Positions 1 to 5,443 of a stretch of DNA of 5,443 nt are shown here, one piece after another. Both the position numbers and the translations under genes were made by a program. Within the stretch, counting starts at the first letter, position 1. Each line of letters opens with the position of its first letter. This DNA comes from an uncultured Selenomonadales bacterium (GTDB lineage Bacteria; Bacillota; Negativicutes; Selenomonadales; Selenomonadaceae), in contig CAMNPA010000110.1 of the NCBI GenBank assembly GCA_946547205.1, positions 1-5,443 on the forward strand, in the 5' to 3' direction. The notes under the pieces are model-generated. The model was not told where the DNA came from, ran no database searches, and saw only the letters and a program-made list of their open reading frames with translations.

Positions 1-2
1 TT

Positions 3-107
3 CCGCCGCGTGAAGTTGATAACGTCGTTGATGACCGTGACGACAAAAAGAAACTTGCAAACGTCGTGACAACGTTTATCGGCTACAAATTGGACGTTCG
101 TACTTAA
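3..107 (+). CDS. C-terminal end of an unrecognised protein (partial, 5' end outside window)
   Basis: Only the frame starting at base 3 is open from the left edge; the other two plus frames hit stops early. It gives 34 residues and a TAA stop at 105-107. The visible tail is rich in charged residues (a DDRDDKKK stretch) and ends in GYKLDVRT. trmD begins 3 nt after the stop, so the two are probably co-transcribed and perhaps translationally coupled. In many bacteria the gene before trmD is rimM, in the order rpsP, KH-domain gene, rimM, trmD. This tail does not look to me like the usual RimM C-terminus, so I assign no function. The coding call rests on the open frame and tight spacing alone. Confidence 0.6.
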   Translation, partial: PPREVDNVVDDRDDKKKLANVVTTFIGYKLDVRT

Positions 108-110
108 ATC

Positions 111-791
111 ATGCTTATCGACATCATTACGCTGTTTCCCGAAATGTTCGCGGGAGTTTTCGGAGAGAGCATTATCAAACGCGCCGTCGACAAAAATATT
201 TTGGAAGTGCGATTCACTCAACTTCGCGACTTCGCCTTTGACAAACACAGGCAAGTTGACGATTCGCCTTTCGGCGGCGGCGCAGGTATGGTGCTCAAGC
301 CCGAACCTGTTTATCGTGCCGTTCGCGACGTGTTGAGCAAATCCGACGAAAATTTTTCGCGCAAGATAATCATCACCGATCCCGCCGGAAAAGTTTTCAA
401 TCAATCCAAAGCAAAGGAGCTCGCCGCGCTCGACCAAATAATTTTCATCTGCGGACACTATGAAGGTTTCGACGCGCGAATTTACGACCTTGCCGACGAG
501 TTGATTTCAATCGGCGACTACGTGTTGACCGGCGGCGAACTTCCTGCAATGGTTATCGTCGATGCTGTGGCGCGAATGTTGCCGAATGTTTTGGGCTCCG
601 CTGAATCCGCCGCGACTGATTCATTTTTCGACGGAATGCTCGGTTTCCCGCAATACACTCGTCCGCGCGACTTTGAAGGCAAACTCGTCCCGGAAGTCTT
701 ATTGTCGGGCAACCACGCCGAAATAAAAAAGTGGCGCGAAAATCAAGCGTTGACCTTGACCCGCACGCGTCGACCAGACTTAATCAGTTAG
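111..791 (+). CDS. trmD: tRNA (guanine-N1-)-methyltransferase TrmD
   Basis: TrmD uses S-adenosylmethionine to methylate N1 of G37, next to the anticodon of a tRNA subset, which prevents +1 frameshifting; it is cytoplasmic and works as a SPOUT-fold homodimer. The 226-residue protein is near full length for the family. Signature stretches are all present: LFPEMF near the N-terminus, SPFGGGAGMVLKPEP (about 52-66), ICGHYEGFDARI (113-124), GDYVLTGGELPAMV in the trefoil-knot region (135-148), then DSFFDG and YTRP (170-185), PEVLLSGNH (194-202) and a terminal RRPDL. Arg155 and Asp170 match the catalytic Arg154 and Asp169 of the Haemophilus enzyme by alignment from memory. The ATG gives the family's usual N-terminus, but no good Shine-Dalgarno sequence precedes it; the upstream stop is 3 nt away, so coupled translation is likely. 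The TAG stop runs into the ribosome binding site of the next gene. Confidence 0.97.
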   Translation: MLIDIITLFPEMFAGVFGESIIKRAVDKNILEVRFTQLRDFAFDKHRQVDDSPFGGGAGMVLKPEPVYRAVRDVLSKSDENFSRKIIITDPAGKVFNQSKAKELAALDQIIFICGHYEGFDARIYDLADELISIGDYVLTGGELPAMVIVDAVARMLPNVLGSAESAATDSFFDGMLGFPQYTRPRDFEGKLVPEVLLSGNHAEIKKWRENQALTLTRTRRPDLIS

Positions 792-799
792 GAGTTGGC

Positions 800-1816
800 A
801 TGAATAAAAAAATTTTGGCGGCGATTGTCGCCCTTTTAATTTTGACGGCAGTTGTCGGCGTCGGCGTCTATCAAAACGTCGAAGAGCTCATGAATCGAAA
901 TCCGACCGCGACCGTTGCCGCACGTCAAGCCGTCGAATCTCACGACTTAGCGACGTTCAAAAAATTTGTCGACGTTGACGCGTTGATTGAGCAGGCTGCT
1001 GCTGAAATTTTGTCCGCGCAGATAAATGAGACCATTGCTCCAACGGCTTATTCGATGGATCAGCTTCGGCTCCGTTACGAAGAGCTTAAGCCCGACTTTG
1101 TGAACTCTGCGCGGGCTGCTGTCGATGAGTACATCACGAGCGGCAAAGTCACTTTCCCGACGGAACTCACCGGTGCGCAAAAATTTCTGCTCAAATCCGG
1201 CGCGGCGACCTGCGAAATTAAAACTGTCACTAAGCCGCAACTTGACGGCGACGAACAAATTGCGACGGTGATTTTTTACAACAGGCAGATGAAATTCAAC
1301 TTTGAGCTTGAATTGACGTTGACGCACGACGCGGACGGAAATTGGCGCATTACCGGCGCGAAAGGCTTTGATGATTTTTACACGTGTTATCGGCGTGCAT
1401 TGCGTCAAAAACTCGATTCGCTCAACGCTCCGATTGTCCGCCAAATGGATGAAATTTTTCTCGTGAAAAGTTTCCGTGCGCAGATGACTGACGGCGACGA
1501 GTACGGCTTTTCACAGACGCTTGAGCTTGCGATAACTGCCGATGTTAAAGCCGATAAGCCGCTCGAAAAAATTATCGGAACAATCACGCTCGGCAAAGGT
1601 GACCGCGAAAGCGTCGCGCCGTTTGAAATTGACATGCTCGGACAATCGCAGGGCATTCAAACTTTCAACGTGACGAAGACGCTCAATCCGTTTATCCGCG
1701 CTGATGTCGACGCAATGAAACACGGGCTCAAGAAACGCGAGATTAAAATCGAAGTCACTGAAATTATTTTTGCGGACGGTTCCAATTTAAAACAGCTCGA
1801 TCAACTGCCCGAATGA
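800..1816 (+). CDS. Membrane-anchored DUF2939-like protein, function unknown
   Basis: A 338-residue protein. The frame is open further upstream to a GTG inside trmD, but the ATG at 800 is preferred. GGAG at 791-794 lies 5 nt before it, and translation from there begins with a classic anchor: MNKK, then a hydrophobic segment at about residues 4-24. That suggests a single-pass inner-membrane or exported protein with the bulk outside the cytoplasm. Residues about 34-65 (NPTATVAARQAVESHDL... onward) and the later DADGNWRITG...FDDFY stretch (178-194) resemble the DUF2939 family, whose role is unknown. Residues about 210-335 look beta-rich and contain no motif I recognise. It follows trmD by 8 nt and precedes a strong terminator, so it is probably the last gene of that unit. 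I see no catalytic motif. The family call is by resemblance and tentative; the reading frame itself is secure. Confidence 0.85.
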   Translation: MNKKILAAIVALLILTAVVGVGVYQNVEELMNRNPTATVAARQAVESHDLATFKKFVDVDALIEQAAAEILSAQINETIAPTAYSMDQLRLRYEELKPDFVNSARAAVDEYITSGKVTFPTELTGAQKFLLKSGAATCEIKTVTKPQLDGDEQIATVIFYNRQMKFNFELELTLTHDADGNWRITGAKGFDDFYTCYRRALRQKLDSLNAPIVRQMDEIFLVKSFRAQMTDGDEYGFSQTLELAITADVKADKPLEKIIGTITLGKGDRESVAPFEIDMLGQSQGIQTFNVTKTLNPFIRADVDAMKHGLKKREIKIEVTEIIFADGSNLKQLDQLPE

Positions 1817-1823
1817 TTTGCAC

Positions 1824-1867
1824 AAAAAAAAATCCCAACCGATTATCGGAAGGGATTTTATTTTTTT
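1824..1867. terminator. Bidirectional intrinsic terminator between convergent genes
   Basis: A hairpin pairs AAAATCCC (1829-1836) with GGGATTTT (1852-1859). Inside it are a 2x2 A/A mismatch and a short inner stem CCGA/TCGG (1839-1842 with 1846-1849). On the plus strand it is followed by seven T (1861-1867). On the minus strand the A run at 1824-1832 becomes a T tract. It can therefore end both the trmD unit from the left and the peptide-binding protein transcript from the right. Confidence 0.88.
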
Positions 1868-1879
1868 GGAACGAGAATT

Positions 1880-3529
1880 TTATTTGAGTGTCACAGATTT
1901 AAAAACGCGTCCGACGCCCGCAACGTGAAATTCAATGCCGCTGACGTTCGGAGAAATCAACACGGTATTTGCGTTCGTGTAAAGCGGCGCGATAACTGCG
2001 TTCTCAAGCAAAATTTTTTCGGCGTCGTACATTGCCTGCCAACGCGCATCGTAATCGGCGGCAAGGTCGCCCGTCGAGCAATCGGCGATAATTTTGTCGT
2101 AATCGGCATTGCTCCAATGTTCGGAAATTTCACTGCCGGAAGTCGTCCACAGCGTGAAAAACGTCATCGGGTCATCGTAATCGGGCACCCAATTCGCCAC
2201 GGCAATATCGTAGCTGTTCGTCGTGAGTTTGTCGAGATATTCGGCTTTGGGCATTGGTTGCAACTTCAAGACGACGCCGGGCAAATTTTCTTCAACTTGT
2301 GACTTAATCGCCTGCACGACTTTTGTAACGGTGTTGCCGCTGTCGTTGGCGTAAATCAAATCAAATTCAAAGCTGTCCTTGCCGAGCTCCTCTTTAGCCT
2401 TGGCGAGACACTCTTGAGCTTTTTCGACGTTGAAACCGACGTATTCAGCGAATTGCTTTTGATCTTCGGCGAAAAATTTTCCGGTCTTTGCATTTGGCGC
2501 GAAGTGAATCGGAATGGCGGTGTAAGTCGGCTTTGAACCGTTCATAACGTAATTTTCCGTGAGTGATTCGCGGTCAATGGCGTTTGAAATTGCAAGACGA
2601 AGATTGACATTTGCAAGCGCGCCCGCATGATGATTTTTCGGGTCTTGGTTGAAAGAAACATAGCTCAACGCGCCGGAAGGAATGCTCTGCAGATTTTTGG
2701 CAAGGTCGGCGTCTTTGGCGACGTGTTCGACTTGACTGCCGCTGATAATTGCAACATTAAGCGTGCCGTTCTTGAAAGCGGTCAACGCGTTGTCGGACGA
2801 GCTGACGACTTGATATTGCCAATCGTTGAGCGAAATTTTATCGGCGTTCCAATAAGAATCATTTTTCTTGAGCTGAATATTTGCGGTGCCCGGAACGTAG
2901 CTTGTCAACATAAACGCGCCGTTCGACAGAAAAGTTTCGGGACTCGTGCCGTAAGTTCCATCGGCAAGACCGTTATAAAATTTTTCGTTAATCGGATAGA
3001 AGGTCGGGAAACTCATCAGCGACGGGAAAAACGGAACGGGCGCATCAAGTTCAACGACAAAAGTTTTCGCGTCGGGCGCACTAACTCCCAAAGTTTTCGG
3101 GTCGGCACCTTTGATAACGGCGTCGGCATTTTTCACGCAAGCGACGGTATTTCCCATGATGTAAGCGTATTCTTCCGCCTTTTGGCAGTGACGACGCCAC
3201 GCGAATACAAAATCTTCGGCAGTGACGGGATCGCCGTTAGACCATTTTGCGTCGCGCAAGTGGAACGTGTAAGTCTTGCCGTCCTCGGACACGTCGAAAC
3301 TTTCTGCAATGGCGGGAATCGGTTTGCCGTTGGCGTCGAGTTGAATCAAGCCGTCAATGCAGTTGGCAATCATTTCAAAGGACGCGCTGTCGGTGCATTT
3401 GCCGCTGTCGAGCGACACGATATTTGATTCGAGCATGACGCTCAATTTTTTTTCGGAATTTGAATCGCCGCCGCAACCTGTCATCACGAGCAGCGCGCAA
3501 ATCATCAGCAACGTAAAAATTTTTTTCAT
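1880..3529 (-). CDS. OppA/DppA-type peptide ABC transporter substrate-binding lipoprotein (SBP family 5)
   Basis: A 549-residue extracytoplasmic receptor that captures peptides and hands them to an ABC permease. The N-terminus is a lipoprotein signal: MKKIF, a hydrophobic core, then a lipobox MTGC with the lipidated cysteine at position 19, followed by a Gly/Ser/Asn linker. The family signature is clear at about residues 85-112 (YTFHLRDAKWSNGDPVTAEDF, then FAWRR). Other supports are LSNGAFMLTSY (about 201-211), the RLAISNAIDRESL stretch (about 311-323) and WVPDYDDPMTFF (about 447-458). The length is typical. The start is set by AGAGAGGA-like bases at 3537-3545, about 7 nt before the ATG. It lies 19 nt downstream of the M15 peptidase gene with no hairpin between, so the two are probably one operon. 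No permease or ATPase gene is in the window. The sequence looks closer to OppA than DppA, but the ligand (oligopeptide, dipeptide or murein peptide) cannot be read from it. Confidence 0.94.
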   Translation of the reverse strand: MKKIFTLLMICALLVMTGCGGDSNSEKKLSVMLESNIVSLDSGKCTDSASFEMIANCIDGLIQLDANGKPIPAIAESFDVSEDGKTYTFHLRDAKWSNGDPVTAEDFVFAWRRHCQKAEEYAYIMGNTVACVKNADAVIKGADPKTLGVSAPDAKTFVVELDAPVPFFPSLMSFPTFYPINEKFYNGLADGTYGTSPETFLSNGAFMLTSYVPGTANIQLKKNDSYWNADKISLNDWQYQVVSSSDNALTAFKNGTLNVAIISGSQVEHVAKDADLAKNLQSIPSGALSYVSFNQDPKNHHAGALANVNLRLAISNAIDRESLTENYVMNGSKPTYTAIPIHFAPNAKTGKFFAEDQKQFAEYVGFNVEKAQECLAKAKEELGKDSFEFDLIYANDSGNTVTKVVQAIKSQVEENLPGVVLKLQPMPKAEYLDKLTTNSYDIAVANWVPDYDDPMTFFTLWTTSGSEISEHWSNADYDKIIADCSTGDLAADYDARWQAMYDAEKILLENAVIAPLYTNANTVLISPNVSGIEFHVAGVGRVFKSVTLK

Positions 3530-3548
3530 CAGTAAATCCTCTCTTCAA

Positions 3549-4169
3549 TCAGTCTTCAGCGATAAAAAAATGTTGATAGTCTTTTTCGTCGTCCCAACAG
3601 TCGCCGCCCCAAAGAAAATTTTTTTCGCGGAAGAGTCGGCAACACAAATCGTCGGCAGTGATTTTGTACGGAAAATTTTTATCGCGGTCTTCAAAGTCGG
3701 CAGAATTGTTCGGCGCGATGATTTTCTTGCCGTCAACGGTTTTGATATAAGGATTGTACAGCGGATTGATGTCGACAGCCAAGCCGTAACCGTGGCGCGA
3801 AATTCTCTGCGTGAACGAGACGAATCGGAAATTGAAACACGACGAATTGTTATCGCGCATGGAAAGTTCGTCGTCGGCGTCGTACTCGTCAATCAGATGG
3901 ACTTTTTCAATCGGATAATTCGCCGCGAAAAGTTTTTGGAAAATGTCAAGCAGGTCGTCGGCAATGCGAACGTTGCAAATCATTTCGCCGCGCAGAATTT
4001 TTCCGCTCAAGTCTTTGTGCAAAAGTTTGACGTAACGCAATTCGCTTAGCGGCACCGTGCACGTGACCTTGAACGATTTTCCGGCGATGCGCGAAAAAAT
4101 TTCGTCGTTGATCTCTGAAATGCTAAAACCTTCCAAATGATTCACTTCCTTGCATAAAATTTTCATCAT
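3549..4169 (-). CDS. M15-family zinc metallopeptidase (D-alanyl-D-alanine carboxypeptidase-like), no signal peptide
   Basis: The 206-residue product carries the M15 zinc-peptidase pattern SxHxxGxAxD as SRHGYGLAVD (124-133), followed by INPLYNPY. The C-terminal part is FLWGGDCW...DYQHF. His126, Asp133 and His200 are the likely zinc ligands, and Asp197 may act as the catalytic acid/base. The stretch SMRDNNSSCFNFR (103-115) before the first motif is also typical of this subgroup. Relatives cleave peptidoglycan peptides as D,D- or L,D-carboxypeptidases or as endolysin endopeptidases; the substrate here is not known. No signal peptide or membrane segment is visible, and the frame closes with a TGA at 4194-4196, so none is being missed upstream. 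The annotated start is one of two adjacent ATGs (4169 or 4166) with no good ribosome binding site. A TTG at 4136 with AAGGAAG 8 nt ahead is a serious alternative and would give 195 residues. It precedes the peptide-binding protein gene by 19 nt. Confidence 0.9.
   Translation of the reverse strand: MMKILCKEVNHLEGFSISEINDEIFSRIAGKSFKVTCTVPLSELRYVKLLHKDLSGKILRGEMICNVRIADDLLDIFQKLFAANYPIEKVHLIDEYDADDELSMRDNNSSCFNFRFVSFTQRISRHGYGLAVDINPLYNPYIKTVDGKKIIAPNNSADFEDRDKNFPYKITADDLCCRLFREKNFLWGGDCWDDEKDYQHFFIAED
4145..4151 (-). promoter_or_regulatory. Shine-Dalgarno-like AAGGAAG supporting an internal TTG start of the M15 gene
   Basis: Read on the minus strand this is AAGGAAG, followed by 8 nt and then a TTG (4136-4134) in the frame of the peptidase. 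It is the only good ribosome binding site near the 5' end of that gene. The ATG pair further upstream is preceded only by pyrimidine-rich sequence. It also lies within about 25 nt of the start point predicted from the upstream promoter. It may still be chance, since the same bases code for Lys-Glu if translation begins at the ATG. Confidence 0.45.
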
Positions 4170-4197
4170 GATAACCGACTGAAAAAGATTTTGTCAA
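4168..4197 (-). promoter_or_regulatory. Sigma-70-type promoter for the M15 peptidase / peptide-binding protein unit
   Basis: On the minus strand a perfect TTGACA (4197-4192) is followed by 18 nt and TATCAT (4173-4168), five of six bases of the -10 consensus. It sits just downstream of the terminator of the neighbouring unit, where a promoter is expected. Transcription would begin near 4161. The -10 overlaps the first annotated ATG of the peptidase, which conflicts with that start and favours the TTG at 4136. Confidence 0.6.
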
Positions 4198-4218
4198 GTT
4201 GCGGGCGTCACGGTGCGC

Positions 4219-4247
4219 AAAAAAAAATTCCCTGCTCTCGCAAGGAA
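4219..4247 (-). terminator. Intrinsic terminator of the DUF218 / adhesin-E-like unit
   Basis: On the minus strand TTCCTTGC pairs with GCAGGGAA (4247-4240 with 4235-4228), eight pairs including one T-G, around a GAGA loop of the stable GNRA type. Nine T follow (4227-4219). It begins 8 nt past the stop of the small exported protein and separates that unit from the promoter of the peptidase gene. Confidence 0.88.
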
Positions 4248-4254
4248 CATGAAT

Positions 4255-4626
4255 TCATTTTCCGTAGAGAATCAAGCTGACCATTTGTCCCATCTCCGAA
4301 CGATCGGAATAGTTTCGCGGTGGGCGTCGATTGTCGTTGGTTTCAATCTCGGCGCGCGTGTCGTAGGAAAGAATCTTCGACGCCAAAATCTCGTAAGTTT
4401 TTTCCGTGTGAGTGATTCGCACGTCGTAAGTGTACATGCGATTTAAACTCGCCTTGATGACCGCCATACGCACCTTGAAGACGTCGTCGCTTTCGGTCTG
4501 AACGCTCTCTGCGTCGTAATAATAGCCGGTGTCGTCGAGCGCGTCGATGAATCGCAAATCTTCAGCCGCGCAGATTGAGCTGCTCAAAAAAATTATCGTC
4601 GACAGTATCAGCAAAAATTTTTTCAT
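4255..4626 (-). CDS. Small exported protein resembling the surface-adhesin E family
   Basis: A 123-residue protein with a clear secretion signal: MKK, a hydrophobic core to about residue 18, and probable cleavage after Ala20 or Ala21 in SICAAED. The mature part is about 100 residues, mostly predicted strands. It has YYYDAESV (35-42), alternating hydrophobic stretches, YEILASKILSYD (78-89) and a basic-proline patch RRPPRNYS (100-107). The YYYD-x-x-SV opening, the YEIL segment and the late Pro/Tyr/Ser region recall the surface-adhesin E type (PF16747-like) domain, common as small periplasmic or surface proteins. This is by eye only, and adhesion should not be assumed. GAGGTGA at 4637-4631 fixes the start. 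It follows the DUF218 gene by 9 nt and precedes a terminator. Confidence 0.87.
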   Translation of the reverse strand: MKKFLLILSTIIFLSSSICAAEDLRFIDALDDTGYYYDAESVQTESDDVFKVRMAVIKASLNRMYTYDVRITHTEKTYEILASKILSYDTRAEIETNDNRRPPRNYSDRSEMGQMVSLILYGK

Positions 4627-4630
4627 CTCG

Positions 4631-4637
4631 TCACCTC
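4631..4637 (-). promoter_or_regulatory. Ribosome binding site overlapping the stop of the upstream gene
   Basis: Minus-strand GAGGTGA complements seven bases of the 16S 3' end and lies 4 nt before the ATG at 4626. Its first two bases are the last two of the TGA stop (4638-4636) of the DUF218 gene, so ribosomes finishing that gene are placed to start the next one. Coupled translation is inferred. Confidence 0.7.
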
Positions 4638-5400
4638 ATATACCGAAAATTTCCGTGACACAAGTACGCAAAAGTTCCTGCATGACTGTCACGTTGAGCA
4701 AGAGAGCTTCGGCTTGCGGGCGCAGTTTCGTATAGTGGAACGTCGAATTGTGCGCAACCGTGAAGTCCGTCGGGTAGGCTGTCGGCTTGAATCGGTGCAG
4801 GTTGAAATTTAGCATGGCGCGGTTCATGTGAAAGGCACTGGTCACGAGCAACGGCTTCTTAAAATTTTTTTCGCGCATCAATGTTGCGGTGTAGCGTGCG
4901 TTCTGCGACGTGTTGACGCTTTTCGTTTCGGTGATGATTTTGTCTTCGGGTACGCCGAGTGTTTTTAAAATTCTCGCGGAAATTTCTGCTTCTGCGCCCG
5001 AATCGCTGTAAACTTGTCCGCCGCTGATGATTATCGGCACGTTCAAAAGTTTTTGCAGTCTGACCGCCGTCAACAATCGATTAGCGGGACTTGCGCACAA
5101 TGCTCCGACTCCGTCAACGTCCGGAACTTGGCTTATCGCTCCGCCGCCGAGTAAAACGATTACATCGGCACCGGACGTTTCGACCTGCGCGGGCGGAGAA
5201 TGCATTTCTTCAAGCCAACCCATAAATTTTTCCGCGACGAGACTTGTGCAAAGCAGGTAGAAAATCAGCGTGACGACGAGCAGAGTTATCGAAAGTTTCT
5301 TGCTGAATTTCAAAAGCTTGACGCAAAGGGCAAGCATCAGCAAAATAAAAATTCCCGGCGGAAGAATCCAACTCGCTCCGAATTTCAAAAGGTACACCAA
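4636..5400 (-). CDS. ElyC/SanA/YdcF-like DUF218 membrane protein
   Basis: A 254-residue protein with two N-terminal membrane helices (about residues 8-30 and 36-56), then an extracytoplasmic DUF218 domain (about 78-235). Domain landmarks are ADVIVLLGGG (78-87), NVPIIISGGQ (120-129), the SVNTSQNA stretch (161-168) and LLVTSAFHMNRAM (184-196). The length and two-helix layout match E. coli ElyC, an envelope biogenesis factor linked to peptidoglycan and lipid-carrier metabolism; SanA and YdcF are shorter relatives. The exact activity of the family is not settled, so I give no symbol. The start is a TTG at 5400, or a GTG one codon later. CTCC on the plus strand at 5410-5413 is a GGAG site 9 nt ahead of the TTG, and an in-frame TGA at 5407-5409 rules out longer forms. 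The next gene begins 9 nt after its stop, forming a two-gene unit. Confidence 0.92.
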   Translation of the reverse strand: MVYLLKFGASWILPPGIFILLMLALCVKLLKFSKKLSITLLVVTLIFYLLCTSLVAEKFMGWLEEMHSPPAQVETSGADVIVLLGGGAISQVPDVDGVGALCASPANRLLTAVRLQKLLNVPIIISGGQVYSDSGAEAEISARILKTLGVPEDKIITETKSVNTSQNARYTATLMREKNFKKPLLVTSAFHMNRAMLNFNLHRFKPTAYPTDFTVAHNSTFHYTKLRPQAEALLLNVTVMQELLRTCVTEIFGI

Positions 5401-5418
5401 AGAAAATCACTCCGCAAT

Positions 5419-5443
5419 TTTTAGCTTTTAGGTTTTAGGTTTT
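5419..5443. repeat. Tandem TTTTAGG heptamers at the right edge
   Basis: The plus strand shows TTTTAGC (5419-5425), TTTTAGG (5426-5432), TTTTAGG (5433-5439) and TTTT at the edge, so about 3.5 units with the array cut by the window. Read on the minus strand it is an AAAACCT array ending about 6 nt before the GGAG of the DUF218 gene, within its leader or promoter region. True copy number is unknown. Confidence 0.75.

Noticed and set aside
731..799. Extended GTG start of the DUF2939-like gene overlapping trmD
   Set aside because: It would put 23 polar residues ahead of the membrane anchor and has no good ribosome binding site, whereas the ATG at 800 has GGAG 5 nt ahead.
947..1444. Minus-strand open frame of 165 codons
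   Set aside because: Antisense shadow of the DUF2939-like gene; basic, low-quality translation and no start signals.
2627..3427. Long plus-strand open frame of 266 codons
   Set aside because: It lies wholly antisense to the peptide-binding lipoprotein, whose signature motifs are unmistakable; the predicted product has no recognisable features and no ribosome binding site context.
1885..3520. Possible frameshift or decay in the binding protein
   Set aside because: The frame is uninterrupted for 549 codons, of normal length, with motifs in order from signal peptide to C-terminus.
3357..4049. Plus-strand open frame of 230 codons
   Set aside because: It runs antisense across the 5' end of the lipoprotein gene and most of the M15 gene, crossing their intergenic gap; the minus-strand genes carry all family motifs.
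4205..4218. Imperfect dyad GCGTCACGGTGCGC upstream of the M15 promoter, as a possible operator
   Set aside because: The symmetry is short and broken with almost no loop; I cannot tell it from chance.
5419..5443. Reading the heptamer array as a CRISPR or telomere element
   Set aside because: Units are 7 nt with no spacers, and the resemblance to telomere repeats is base-composition chance in a bacterial sequence.

Overview
The window looks like a chromosomal, housekeeping-type region of a low-to-mid GC bacterium, probably a diderm Bacillota such as Negativicutes (Selenomonadales-like). This rests on the style of the proteins: an OppA-type lipoprotein, a compact M15 peptidase with a C-terminal DYQHF motif, an ElyC/YdcF-type envelope protein, a DUF2939-like protein, clear GGAGG-family ribosome binding sites, and A/T-flanked hairpin terminators. 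The assignment is by resemblance and is only moderately secure. Nothing looks like a mobile element, CRISPR array, tRNA or rRNA.

Left part, plus strand (1-1867): the C-terminal end of an unrecognised gene, then trmD (tRNA m1G37 methyltransferase), then a membrane-anchored DUF2939-like protein. The genes are packed with 3 and 8 nt gaps and end at a hairpin flanked by A and T runs. That hairpin can terminate transcription from both sides, because the next gene converges on it.

Middle part, minus strand (4197 down to 1880): a M15-family metallopeptidase without a signal peptide lies 19 nt upstream of an OppA-type peptide-binding lipoprotein. A good -35/-10 pair lies just ahead of the peptidase, so the two probably form one transcription unit. 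A peptide binder plus a peptidase of a family that often cuts cell-wall peptides suggests uptake and trimming of peptides, possibly murein peptides. This is inference.

Right part, minus strand (5443 down to 4219): an ElyC/YdcF-like DUF218 membrane protein with a TTG start is followed 9 nt later by a small exported protein resembling the surface-adhesin E family. The downstream ribosome binding site overlaps the upstream stop codon, and the pair ends at a hairpin with a GAGA loop. Tandem TTTTAGG heptamers run off the right edge of the window, immediately upstream of the DUF218 gene.

All gene-free gaps are shorter than 100 bases and hold the terminators, promoter and repeat listed. I did not see a convincing undescribed system. 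The best second-look items are the start-site conflict of the peptidase, the peptidase/binding-protein pair, and the heptamer repeat.
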